NCBI GenBank assembly: GCA_020636905.1
Contig: JACJWX010000013.1
Location: forward strand, 2,501 to 66,500
Length of the DNA stretch: 64,000 nt
Source of the DNA: Actinomycetota bacterium
GTDB taxonomy: Bacteria; Actinomycetota; Thermoleophilia; Miltoncostaeales; Miltoncostaeaceae
Reading direction: 5' to 3'
Part shown: one piece after another, positions 15,715-24,020 of the stretch
How positions within the stretch are numbered: position 1 is the first letter of the stretch
How the letters are laid out: the number at the start of each line of letters is the position of its first letter
The notes under the pieces: generated by a model
The model's input: only the letters and a program-made list of their open reading frames with translations
What the model was told of the DNA's origin: nothing
Databases searched by the model: none
Made by a program: the position numbers and the translations under genes

Positions 15715-17409
15715 TCAGACCGTGAAGGCCCCCACCAGCTCGGCAAGCTCCTGAGAGGACGCCGCGACGCGCTGTGCGGCGCCGGCGGTCTCCTGAGCGG
15801 TGGCCGAGGTCTCCTCGGTCGACGCCGACACCTGCTGGACGGCGGCCGCGTTCTCCTCGGAGACCGCGGCGACGCCGGTCAGCGCTTCCTGGATCTCGCT
15901 CGCCCCGGCGTCGAGCTGCTGTGCCGCCGCGGCGACCGACATGACCTGCCCCGACAGCTCCTCGACCCGGCCCCGGATCTCTCCGAAGGCCTCGCCGGCC
16001 GCGCCCACCCGCTGCGCGCCGCCCTGGACCTCGGTGCGACCGCTGTTCATGGCCTCCACCGCCCGGCTGGTGTGCTGCTGGATCTCGCTGACGATCGTCG
16101 AGATCGAGCCCACCTGATCCTGCGTGTTCTCGGCGAGCTTGCGGACCTCTTCCGCGACCACCGCGAACCCGCGGCCCTGCTCTCCGGCACGCGCGGCCTC
16201 GATGGCGGCGTTCAACGCCAGCAGATTGGTCTCGCTGGCGATGGCCGAGATCGTGTCCACGATCTGCCCGACCATGGCGCTCCGCTCGCCCAGCTCGGCG
16301 ACGATTTCCGACGCCTCACCGACGCGCTGCTCGATGCTCCCCATCGCCTCCATCGCGTCGCGGACGGTCTCGCCGCCCTCGGTCGCGCGACGATCGGCGT
16401 CCTCGGCGACGGCCGCCGCCGACTCGCTGGCCTGCGACACGCGCCGTACGCCTTCGCCCATCTCCTGCATGGTGTCGCTCACACGGCTCGTGGCGTCGGC
16501 CTGTTCGGACGACCCGTGCGCGACCTCGTCGATCGTCGTTGCGATCTGTGCCGCGGCCTGGCCGGACTGCTCCGCGCCGTTGACCATCTCCTGCGCCAGC
16601 GTGATCTGGCTGCGGGCGGCGTCCACGACACGGCCCACCACCTGCTGCATTCGGGTGGCGAAGTCGTTGAACGCGGTGCTCACGTCGCTCACCTCGTCCG
16701 AGCCCTCGGCGTCGACGCGCATGGTGAGGTCTCCCTCGCCGACGCGCCCGAGCCCGTCACGCAGGATCGCGAGCGGCCGGGCGATGCTCCGCGCGATCAG
16801 CAGGGCGAGGCCGACGCCGAGCAGGATCGCCACGACGGTGAACCCGATCAGGAGCGCCTTCCCGGCCTGGTTGGCCGCGCTCGCACGCTGCACCGCCTCG
16901 GTGCCGTGCTGCTGCGTGACCGTGATCAGGTCGGCAACCTGCCCGAGGAGGCCGTCAAAGCGTCCCTCGAAGCCTTCCCACCGCCCGATGCCGACGTTCA
17001 TGTCGGTGATCTTGAGCATGGGTGCGCCGTCGTCGAAGTACGCCTGGATGTCCGCGGCGAGCGTCTCGGCCTGCGCGCGGCTGTCGGCGTCGTGGATGCT
17101 GTCCACGTAGACGCCCATGCCGTGCTTGACGGCATCGAGGTGTCCCTGCATCTTCTCCTCGTTGGCGGTGCGCTCGGCAGGTGTCCGCGACGTCAGGACC
17201 GCAAGCTGGTGCGCGCGACCCTCGCGGAAGTTTGCGTCGACCTCGCCGAGGCCCTTCACGGCCGGCAGTACGTCGGTCTGGACGAACTGGGCCTCGCCAC
17301 GGATCTTCGCCATGCCCCAGACCCCGATTCCACACACGACCAGCATCAACGCGAGGACGACTGAGAACGCTCCCAGGATCCTCGGAGCCACTCGAAAACG
17401 CCTCAACAC
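15715..17409 (-). CDS. Methyl-accepting chemotaxis protein 2
   Basis: Complete 564-residue chemoreceptor. Helix 1 is ILGAFSVVLALMLVVCGIGV; a ligand-binding helical domain of about 150 residues follows. Helix 2 is LLIGFTVVAILLGVGLALLI, then HAMP (ARPLAILRDGLGRVGEGDLT) and a signalling domain with ETNLLALNAAIEAARAGEQG. It ends AELVGAFTV with no CheR-docking tail. It is a close paralogue of the neighbouring receptor, so the pair probably arose by tandem duplication. The GTG at 17409 has GGGAG six bases upstream and gives the same MLRR start as its paralogue. No che or flagellar genes are nearby, so the signal sensed is unknown. Confidence 0.95.
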   Translation of the reverse strand: MLRRFRVAPRILGAFSVVLALMLVVCGIGVWGMAKIRGEAQFVQTDVLPAVKGLGEVDANFREGRAHQLAVLTSRTPAERTANEEKMQGHLDAVKHGMGVYVDSIHDADSRAQAETLAADIQAYFDDGAPMLKITDMNVGIGRWEGFEGRFDGLLGQVADLITVTQQHGTEAVQRASAANQAGKALLIGFTVVAILLGVGLALLIARSIARPLAILRDGLGRVGEGDLTMRVDAEGSDEVSDVSTAFNDFATRMQQVVGRVVDAARSQITLAQEMVNGAEQSGQAAAQIATTIDEVAHGSSEQADATSRVSDTMQEMGEGVRRVSQASESAAAVAEDADRRATEGGETVRDAMEAMGSIEQRVGEASEIVAELGERSAMVGQIVDTISAIASETNLLALNAAIEAARAGEQGRGFAVVAEEVRKLAENTQDQVGSISTIVSEIQQHTSRAVEAMNSGRTEVQGGAQRVGAAGEAFGEIRGRVEELSGQVMSVAAAAQQLDAGASEIQEALTGVAAVSEENAAAVQQVSASTEETSATAQETAGAAQRVAASSQELAELVGAFTV

Positions 17410-17545
17410 GGCAAACTCCCATCGACGATTCGGACGGTGAGACCACCTCACCTCCCCCCTTGTGTCGGCAGGACGGAACCGCCTTCTGAGGAAAAAGAGA
17501 TCAAATCGTCTGTCACAGGAGTCGGCTCTCCCGCAGCGATGCCGC

Positions 17546-17575
17546 GTATCCCGCCACGGGTCAGCGATCCGTCAA
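17546..17575 (-). promoter_or_regulatory. Candidate promoter of the second chemoreceptor gene
   Basis: On the minus strand TTGACG (17575-17570) is followed after 18 bases by GGATAC (17551-17546). This would leave an untranslated leader of about 130 bases before the GTG at 17409. No sigma-28-type motif was seen. Confidence 0.4.
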
Positions 17576-17639
17576 AACCACGTGGCGCCAGGCGTCGCCA
17601 CGTCGCAGCCACCCACGGCGCTCGAGCCCGGGCGTGGGT

Positions 17640-17666
17640 GGGGTCGCCGCGACTCGGCGCGACCCC
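17640..17666 (-). terminator. Terminator hairpin of the ilvNC-serAC operon
   Basis: 8-bp stem GGGGTCGC/GCGACCCC with an 11-base loop, 9 bases past the serC stop. A second 9-bp hairpin (CCACCCACG/CGTGGGTGG) abuts it at 17609-17641. Confidence 0.6.
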
Positions 17667-17675
17667 GGTCGGACA

Positions 17676-18797
17676 TCAGGCGAGCGCCGCCACCACGTAC
17701 TCGATGCTGGCCGTGAGGGCCTCCACGTCGGCCGGATCGATCGCGGGGAACATGCCGATGCGGAGCTGGTTGCGACCCAGCTTGCGGTAGGCCTCGGTGT
17801 CGAGCACGCCGTTGGCGCGCAGCGCCTTCGCCACCACGGTGGCGTCGATCGCGTCATCGAAGTCGACGGTGCCGACCACGGGGGATCGCATGGCGGGATC
17901 CGCGACGTACGGCGTGGTGTACGGCGTGCGTTCCGCCCACTGGTAGAGAATCGTCGAAGACTCGTCACTACGACCGGCCGCGAACGCCATGCCGCCGTTG
18001 CCGAGCATCCAGCGCAGCTGCTCCAGCAGGAGGTACAGCGTCGCCAGCGCCGGGGTGTTGTAGGTCTGGTCTTTGCGGCTGTTGTCGAGCGCGGTCGGCA
18101 GGCTCAGCGAATCGGGGATCCAGCGGTCGGCGTCGGCGAGTCGCTCGATGCGCTCGATGGCCGCCGGCGAACAGCACGCCAGCCAGAGCCCTCCGTCGGC
18201 CGCGAAGCACTTCTGGGGAGAGAAGTAGTAGACATCGACCTGTCGCGGATCCCAGCGGACACCGCCCGCCGCTGACGTCGCGTCCACGAGCACCAGGCCG
18301 TCGGCGTCGGGTCGCACGAGCGGCATCGCGACGCCCGTCGAGGTCTCGTTGTGGGTGAGGCAGTAGGCGTCGACGCTGGCGTCGGGGGCCGGCACCGGGT
18401 GGCTCCCCGGCTCGGCCGTGATCACCACCGGGTCATCCAGGTGCGGAGCCGCCGCGGCGGCCTTGGCGAACTTGCTGCTGAACTCGCCGAAGCTGAGGTG
18501 CTGACTGCGGCGTTCGATCAGCCCGACCGACGCCGCGTCCCAGAAGAACGTGGCACCGCCGTTGCCCAGCAGCACCTCCCAGCCCTCCGGCAGACCGAAC
18601 AGCTCGTGGAGGGACCGCCGGACCTCGGCCACGACATCCTTGACGCGCGGCTGGCGGTGTGAGGTCCCCAGGTAGTCCGGGGCGACCGCGGCCAGGGCGG
18701 CGACCGCCTCGGGGCGCACCTTCGACGGGCCGCACCCGAAGCGGCCGTCGGCCGGGAGGATCTCCGCGGGGATCCGAATGTCCGGTGCGCCGCTCAC
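17676..18797 (-). CDS. serC: Phosphoserine aminotransferase
   Basis: PLP enzyme of serine synthesis that converts 3-phosphohydroxypyruvate to phosphoserine; 373 residues. It begins with IPAEILPADGRFGCGPSKVR and has the PLP Lys in VYYFSPQKCFAADGGLW, the pattern of the mycobacterial/actinobacterial SerC group. The GTG at 18797 overlaps the serA stop (GTGA), so SerA and SerC are translationally coupled. Last gene of the ilvN-ilvC-serA-serC operon. Confidence 0.95.
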   Translation of the reverse strand: MSGAPDIRIPAEILPADGRFGCGPSKVRPEAVAALAAVAPDYLGTSHRQPRVKDVVAEVRRSLHELFGLPEGWEVLLGNGGATFFWDAASVGLIERRSQHLSFGEFSSKFAKAAAAAPHLDDPVVITAEPGSHPVPAPDASVDAYCLTHNETSTGVAMPLVRPDADGLVLVDATSAAGGVRWDPRQVDVYYFSPQKCFAADGGLWLACCSPAAIERIERLADADRWIPDSLSLPTALDNSRKDQTYNTPALATLYLLLEQLRWMLGNGGMAFAAGRSDESSTILYQWAERTPYTTPYVADPAMRSPVVGTVDFDDAIDATVVAKALRANGVLDTEAYRKLGRNQLRIGMFPAIDPADVEALTASIEYVVAALA

Positions 18798-20395
18798 TCG
18801 GCGACCCCGAGCTCGGGAAGGGTCACGAACCAGACCGACTCGAAGCCCTCGATGTTGGTGATGTGCTCCTGCGCTTCGCGCGGCACCTCGGAGTCGACGT
18901 TCAACACCATCATCGCGCCGCCGTCGCGGCGATCCACGGCCATACCGGCGACGTTCACGCCCGCGTCACCCAGGATGGTTCCGACGCGGCCGATCATGCC
19001 CGGTACGTCCGAGTACTCGAACACGGCCATGTGCGTCCCGATCTCGATCTCCATCGCGTGCCCCTGCATGCGCACGATGCGGGGGCGCGAGCTCACGCCG
19101 ACGGTGGTGCCCTCGATCTCGATGTCGCCGGTGCGGACGCGAAGCACGTTGCGGTAGTCGCCCACCCGCTGCGCGGTCGTCTCGACCCACTCGATCCCGC
19201 GTTCCTCGGCGAGTGCGGTCGCGTTGACGATGTTGACCGGCGGATCGACGTGCCCGGTCAGGGCCCCCGCGATCACGGCGGTGCACAGCATGCGCGTGTC
19301 GACGTTGGCGATGTCGCCCTCGAACCCGATGTGGATCGGCGACGCGACCCCGCCCGCCAGCGCCACGGCAAGCTGGCCCATCCGCTCGGCGAGCGGAATG
19401 AACGGGCCGAGCACCTCGAGCGCCTCGGGACCGACCGCCGGGATGTTGACGGCTGAGCTGACGACGCCACCGGTGAGTGCTGCCACCACCTGCTCGGCCA
19501 CTGCGGTCCCGGCCCGGTCCTGGGCCTCGGCCGTCGAAGCGCCGAGATGCGGGGTGACGACGACGCCCGGCAGGCCGAAGAGCGGGCTCTCGGTACACGG
19601 TTCCTCCGGGAACACGTCGACGCCCGCGCCGGCGAGATGGCCGCTCGTGATGGCCTCCGCGAGCGCGTCGTTGTCGACGAGGTCGCCGCGGGCCACGTTG
19701 ATGACCCGCGCCCCGGCCTTCATCGCGGCGAACGCCTCGGCATCCAGGAAGCCCCGGGTGTCGGGGGTCGATGCCAGGTGCAGGGTGACGAAGTCGGAGA
19801 CCGCGTAGAGATCCGCGGGGACCTCGGCATGGTCAACGCCGAGTTCCCGGTAGCGCGAATCGGCGACGAACGGATCGTAGGCGACGACCTTCATTCCCAG
19901 GCCCAGCGCACGTTCGGCGACCATCTGCCCGATCCGCCCGAACCCGACGACGCCGAGGGTCTTCCCCTCCAGTTCGATGCCGGAGTACTTCGAGCGTTCC
20001 CAGCGCCCCTCCACGAGCGCCGCGTGGGCGGGGGCAACGTTGCGCGCCTGCGCCAGCAGCAGGGCGATGGTGTGTTCGGCAGCGGAGAGCGAGTTGGACC
20101 CGGCCGCGTTGCAGACGATGATGCCGCGGCGCGTGGCGGCCGGCACGTCGACGTTGTCGACGCCGGTGCCCGCCCGACCGATCACCTTCAGGTTGGTCGC
20201 CGCGTCGATGAGCTCGGCGTCGACCTTCGTGGCGCTGCGGACGACGATCGCATCGAACCCGGCGATCTGCGCCAGCAGCTCGTCGCGGCTCCACCCCACC
20301 CCGGATTCGACCGTGAAGTGTTCGGCGAGCGCCTCGACGCCGCCCTCGGCCAGCTTCTCGGCGACCAGTACCCGCAGCCCTGCCCCGGTCCCCAC
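18794..20395 (-). CDS. serA: D-3-phosphoglycerate dehydrogenase, long form
   Basis: First step of serine synthesis. The 533-residue protein has substrate and NAD domains (GRAGTGVDNVDV, LGVVGFGRIGQMVAERA, catalytic Arg in INVARGDLVD, His in TPHLGAST). The intervening ASB domain of the long form follows (about residues 315-450) and a C-terminal ACT domain (EYSDVPGMIGRVGTILGDAG) that gives serine feedback in relatives. The GTG at 20395 lies two bases after the ilvC stop. Confidence 0.97.
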   Translation of the reverse strand: MGTGAGLRVLVAEKLAEGGVEALAEHFTVESGVGWSRDELLAQIAGFDAIVVRSATKVDAELIDAATNLKVIGRAGTGVDNVDVPAATRRGIIVCNAAGSNSLSAAEHTIALLLAQARNVAPAHAALVEGRWERSKYSGIELEGKTLGVVGFGRIGQMVAERALGLGMKVVAYDPFVADSRYRELGVDHAEVPADLYAVSDFVTLHLASTPDTRGFLDAEAFAAMKAGARVINVARGDLVDNDALAEAITSGHLAGAGVDVFPEEPCTESPLFGLPGVVVTPHLGASTAEAQDRAGTAVAEQVVAALTGGVVSSAVNIPAVGPEALEVLGPFIPLAERMGQLAVALAGGVASPIHIGFEGDIANVDTRMLCTAVIAGALTGHVDPPVNIVNATALAEERGIEWVETTAQRVGDYRNVLRVRTGDIEIEGTTVGVSSRPRIVRMQGHAMEIEIGTHMAVFEYSDVPGMIGRVGTILGDAGVNVAGMAVDRRDGGAMMVLNVDSEVPREAQEHITNIEGFESVWFVTLPELGVAE

Positions 20396-20397
20396 CG

Positions 20398-21405
20398 TCA
20401 GTCGGCCTTCTCGGTCTCGAACTCGGTGTTGATCCAGCTCATCATGCCCCGCAGGCGCTTGCCGACCTCTTCGATCGGGTGCTCGGCCTGGCGGCGGGCG
20501 ATTGCGTTGAACTGCGGCCGTCCCACCTGGTTCTCGGTGAGCCACTCCTTCGCGAACTGGCCGTTCTGGATCTCGCCGAGGATCTGCCGCATCTCGGCGC
20601 GGGTCTCCTCGGTGACGATCCGGGTGCCGCGGGTCAGGTCGCCGTACTCCGCGGTGTTGCTGATGGAGTACCGCATGCCGGCGATGCCCTTCTCGTAGAT
20701 CAGATCGACGATCAGCTTCACCTCGTGCAGGCACTCGAAGTACGCGAGCTCCGGCTGGTAGCCGGCGTCGACCAGGGTGTCGAACCCGGCGCGGATCAGT
20801 TCGGACAGGCCACCGCACAACACCACCTGCTCTCCGAAGAGGTCCGTCTCGGTCTCCTCGGCGAAGGTGGTCTCGATGACGCCCGCGCGGGTGCAGCCGA
20901 TGCCCTTGGCGTACGCGAGCACGGTGTCCTTGGCCGTGCCCGACGCGTCCTGCGCGACGGCCACGAGACCCGGCGTGCCGGCGCCTTCCTGGTAGGTGCG
21001 ACGCACGAGGTGCCCCGGCCCCTTGGGCGCCGCCATGACGACGTCGACGCCCTCCGGCGGCACGATCTGGCCGAAGTGGATCGCGAAGCCGTGCGCGAAC
21101 AGGAGGGTGTTGCCGGGCTGGAGGCCCGCGCGGATGTCCGAGTTGTAGAGCTGGCCCATCAGCTCGTCCGGGACGAGCATCATCACCAGATCGCCCCGCG
21201 CCGCGGCGTCCGCCGGGCTGAGGACGGTCAGCCCCTGCTCGGCCGCCTGTGTGGCGCGGGCGCTGTCGGGTCGCAGGCCGACGACGACGTCCACGCCCGA
21301 ATCGCGCAGGTTGAGGGCGTGGGCGTGGCCCTGGCTTCCGAAGCCGATGACCGCCACCGTCTTGTTTCGCAGCAGGTCGAGATCGGCATCATCGTCGTAG
21401 AACAT
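20398..21405 (-). CDS. ilvC: Ketol-acid reductoisomerase (class I)
   Basis: Second shared step of valine and isoleucine synthesis, NADPH- and Mg-dependent. The 335-residue length is that of class I enzymes. The nucleotide-binding segment is VAVIGFGSQGHAHALNLRDSG; the metal ligands lie in FGEQVVLCGGLSELIRAGFD. The ATG at 21405 has GGGAG five bases upstream. It lies 47 bases after ilvN, and serA follows directly. Confidence 0.97.
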   Translation of the reverse strand: MFYDDDADLDLLRNKTVAVIGFGSQGHAHALNLRDSGVDVVVGLRPDSARATQAAEQGLTVLSPADAAARGDLVMMLVPDELMGQLYNSDIRAGLQPGNTLLFAHGFAIHFGQIVPPEGVDVVMAAPKGPGHLVRRTYQEGAGTPGLVAVAQDASGTAKDTVLAYAKGIGCTRAGVIETTFAEETETDLFGEQVVLCGGLSELIRAGFDTLVDAGYQPELAYFECLHEVKLIVDLIYEKGIAGMRYSISNTAEYGDLTRGTRIVTEETRAEMRQILGEIQNGQFAKEWLTENQVGRPQFNAIARRQAEHPIEEVGKRLRGMMSWINTEFETEKAD

Positions 21406-21452
21406 GCGAGCTCCCGGTTCGAGGCGACCGCCCGTCGCGATCGCGTACAGGT

Positions 21453-21941
21453 TCAGGTGGTGCGGGCACCCCGCGACAGGGCCACGACGCCGGTCTTGAC
21501 CAGCTCGATCACCCCGTACGGACGGACGAGCTGCTCGAAGCGCTCCAGCTCCATGCTCTCGCCCGTGAGTTCGATGGTGAGGTGGTCCGCGGTGACGTCG
21601 ACGATGCGGGCGCCGAAGATCTCGGCGAGGCCGATGACCTCGGACCGCCGCGCCGAATCGACCTCGACCTTGCAGAGCATGAGTTCGCGGGAAACCATGT
21701 TCTCCGGGTCGAGATCGCGGATGCGGATCACATTGACCTGCTTGTCGAGCTGCTTGGTGATCTGCTCGACCGGGAACCGCGAGGCGTCCACGGCGATGGT
21801 CATGCGCGACAGCGCGGGGTCCTCGGTGGGGCTCACCGCGAGCGAGTCGATGTTGAAGCCCCTGCGGGTGAAGAGACCGGCGACGCGCGAGAGGACGCCG
21901 GGCTTGTTCTCAACCAGGACCGAAAGAGTGTGCTGCACCAC
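21453..21941 (-). CDS. ilvN: Acetolactate synthase regulatory (small) subunit
   Basis: Regulatory subunit giving valine feedback on acetolactate synthase. It has an N-terminal ACT domain (HTLSVLVENKPGVLSRVAGLF, then RGFNIDSLAVSPTEDPALSR) and a C-terminal domain ending VIELVKTGVVALSRG; 162 residues from the GTG at 21941. That start follows TATGCT by eight bases, fitting a leaderless mRNA. The frame is also open upstream through a YunG-like domain. The catalytic subunit ilvB is not in the window. Confidence 0.93.
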   Translation of the reverse strand: MVQHTLSVLVENKPGVLSRVAGLFTRRGFNIDSLAVSPTEDPALSRMTIAVDASRFPVEQITKQLDKQVNVIRIRDLDPENMVSRELMLCKVEVDSARRSEVIGLAEIFGARIVDVTADHLTIELTGESMELERFEQLVRPYGVIELVKTGVVALSRGARTT

Positions 21942-22445
21942 GGCCGGGGAGCATAGAGATCGGCGGTGCCGATTCCCACCCCCTGCCGCCGATTGGTTCG
22001 CCCGATCGCTCATCGCTGACTCGTGGTCGGGCCGGTCGCGCGGTGTCGTGGCGTCGCCTGGTTGGGGCACGATGGGATGGCTGAGCCGCTCCGACACCCG
22101 TGACCTGAGCAGGTCAGCCTGCTCGCCGAACAGTTCGACGAGCATCGCCTCCGGAATGTCGCACTCGAGCAACTCCGGACGCTGCGCGAACTGATCTCGC
22201 GTCAGGTCGATCTCGAAACCGGAGCCGAACCGATTCCATGCGTGGTGTTCCTGCGGATCGGTTCCGACGATCCGGGCGACCACCACCTGACCGCCGAGGA
22301 GGTCCCGCAGGACGAACGCCGTCGTTCCGCACTGCCCGCGAGCAGGGTTGCCGGATTCCCAGTCCTCGGGGCGGTCCGAGGTCTCCGCCGACCACGAGCT
22401 GCGAATAGCCTCCTGGATCGCACGCATGGTGGGCGGCTGCGTCAC
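21453..22445 (-). CDS. Continuous frame: YunG-like domain plus IlvN
   Basis: One 330-residue frame joins two unrelated parts. Residues 1 to about 115 resemble the YunG family (IQEAIRSSWSAETS, then ARGQCGTTAFVLRDLLGGQVV and HAWNRF-GFEIDLTRDQF). A 50-residue Pro/Asp/Arg-rich stretch without fold signals then leads into complete IlvN. The GTG at 22445 follows TACGAT by six bases, and a second -10 box precedes ilvN, so two proteins with separate starts are possible. A real fusion, a lost stop codon or an indel in the linker cannot be told apart here. Confidence 0.5.
   Translation of the reverse strand: MTQPPTMRAIQEAIRSSWSAETSDRPEDWESGNPARGQCGTTAFVLRDLLGGQVVVARIVGTDPQEHHAWNRFGSGFEIDLTRDQFAQRPELLECDIPEAMLVELFGEQADLLRSRVSERLSHPIVPQPGDATTPRDRPDHESAMSDRANQSAAGGGNRHRRSLCSPAVVQHTLSVLVENKPGVLSRVAGLFTRRGFNIDSLAVSPTEDPALSRMTIAVDASRFPVEQITKQLDKQVNVIRIRDLDPENMVSRELMLCKVEVDSARRSEVIGLAEIFGARIVDVTADHLTIELTGESMELERFEQLVRPYGVIELVKTGVVALSRGARTT
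21950..21955 (-). promoter_or_regulatory. ilvN: -10 box TATGCT for ilvN
   Basis: TATGCT on the minus strand lies eight bases before the ilvN GTG at 21941; no ribosome-binding site is seen. Confidence 0.4.
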
Positions 22446-22451
22446 CGAGGC

Positions 22452-22457
22452 ATCGTA
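22452..22457 (-). promoter_or_regulatory. -10 box TACGAT for the YunG-like frame
   Basis: TACGAT on the minus strand ends six bases before the GTG at 22445, again a leaderless arrangement. Confidence 0.45.
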
Positions 22458-22562
22458 GCCGGACCCACCCGCGCCGCACGGCGCCGGTTCTCAGCACCGC
22501 GAGACGGAGGCGGAACCGCGGCCCGGATCACCCGCCCGGATGACATGAACGCCCGAATCGGC

Positions 22563-24020
22563 TCAGGCCGAGTGGACCCGCTCCCGGACCAGCTCTCCGA
22601 CCCGTCCCGGATCGGCGCGTCCCTGCGTGGCCTTCATCGCTTGTCCGACGAAGAACCCGATCAGCTTGTCCTTGCCGTCGCGCAGCTGCTGGGCCTGGTC
22701 GGCGTGCTCGGCCAGGAGCCGGTCGACCAGCGCGACCAGTTCGGAATCGTCGCTGATCGCGCCCAATCCCTTGGTCTCGACGATCTCGGCCGGGTCTCCC
22801 CCGTGCTCGACCACCTCGGCCAGCACCGCCTTGGCATTGGGCATGCTCACTTCGCGCCCCTCGACCATGCCGATGATCGCGGCGAGCGCTGACGGCGTCA
22901 CGTTCGATTCCCAGGGTTCCTGGTCCACCTCGCGGAGCTGCGCGCGGAGTTCACCCCGCACCCAGTTCGCGGCCGACTTCGGCGACGCCTCGGACGCGAC
23001 CGCCTCGAAGTAGGCGGCCAGCTCGGGCGATTCCGACAGCACCTCGGCGTCCTCGAACGTGAGACCGAGATCCGACCGCCAGCGGTCGCGCCGGTCGACC
23101 GGCAGCTCCGGAAGCCCCGCCTTGATTTCGTCGACCCAGGCCCGGTCGGGCACCACCGGCACCAGATCCGGTTCGGGGAAATACCGGTAGTCGTGCGCTT
23201 CTTCCTTGGAGCGAAGCGAGTGGATGTCGCCGGTGACCGGGTCGAAGTGGAGGGTTTCCTGCACGACCGATCCGCCGTCTTCGAGGATCTCGATCTGGCG
23301 GGCGATCTCGGCGCCGATGCCGCGCTCCAGGAAGGTGAAGCTGTTCATGTTCTTGAGTTCGGTCTTGGTCCCGAACTCGGCCTGGCCGACCGGGCGGACG
23401 CTGATGTTGGCGTCGGCGCGCATCGAGCCCTGCTCCATGTTCCCGTCCGTGATTCCGAGCTGCACCAGCGTCTGCCGGAGCTGCTTCAGGAAGGCCGAGG
23501 CCTCGGCGCCGCTGCGCAGATCGGGTTCGGTCACGATCTCGAGCAGCGGTGTGCCGCCGCGATTGAAGTCGACCGAGGAGCGTTCTGCGCCGGCGCGCCG
23601 CCCGTCGCCGCCGGTGTGGGTCAGCTTCGCCGCGTCCTCCTCGAGATGGGCCCGGGTGATCCCCACCCAGTGCTCACCGTCGTCGGACAGATACCGGAAT
23701 CGCCCGGGGCCGCAGATCGGCTCGTCGAACTGGCTGATCTGGTACGCCTTCGGCAGGTCCGGATAGAAGTAGTTCTTGCGGTGGAACACCGAGCGCTCCG
23801 GGATCTCGCACCCCAGGGCGTGTCCCGCGATGATGGCGAGCCGGACTGCCTCCGCGTTGGTCACCGGGAGCGCCCCGGGGTGCGCCAGGCAGATCGGGCA
23901 GGTGTGGGTGTTCGGGTCGTCGCCGAAACTGAGCCGGCAGCCGCAGAACATCTTGGTGGCCGTGAGCAGCTGAGCGTGGATCTCGATCCCGATCACGGCT
24001 TCCCAGCGGGTGTCGCTCAT
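22563..24020 (-). CDS. gatB: Asp-tRNA(Asn)/Glu-tRNA(Gln) amidotransferase subunit B
   Basis: tRNA-binding, ATP-using subunit of the transamidosome that makes Gln-tRNA and/or Asn-tRNA. The 485-residue protein begins WEAVIGIEIHAQLLTATKMF and has the zinc-site Cys set (FCGC and TCPIC), VFHRKNYFYPDLPKAYQISQ and the helical YqeY-like tail. The ATG at 24020 overlaps the gatA stop (ATGA). Last gene of gatC-gatA-gatB. Confidence 0.97.
   Translation of the reverse strand: MSDTRWEAVIGIEIHAQLLTATKMFCGCRLSFGDDPNTHTCPICLAHPGALPVTNAEAVRLAIIAGHALGCEIPERSVFHRKNYFYPDLPKAYQISQFDEPICGPGRFRYLSDDGEHWVGITRAHLEEDAAKLTHTGGDGRRAGAERSSVDFNRGGTPLLEIVTEPDLRSGAEASAFLKQLRQTLVQLGITDGNMEQGSMRADANISVRPVGQAEFGTKTELKNMNSFTFLERGIGAEIARQIEILEDGGSVVQETLHFDPVTGDIHSLRSKEEAHDYRYFPEPDLVPVVPDRAWVDEIKAGLPELPVDRRDRWRSDLGLTFEDAEVLSESPELAAYFEAVASEASPKSAANWVRGELRAQLREVDQEPWESNVTPSALAAIIGMVEGREVSMPNAKAVLAEVVEHGGDPAEIVETKGLGAISDDSELVALVDRLLAEHADQAQQLRDGKDKLIGFFVGQAMKATQGRADPGRVGELVRERVHSA

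Noticed and set aside
17440..17560. GCGGGAGAG-like segment recalling the start of a glycine riboswitch upstream of the second chemoreceptor gene
   Set aside because: The other conserved blocks of the aptamer are absent, and the downstream gene is not a glycine gene.
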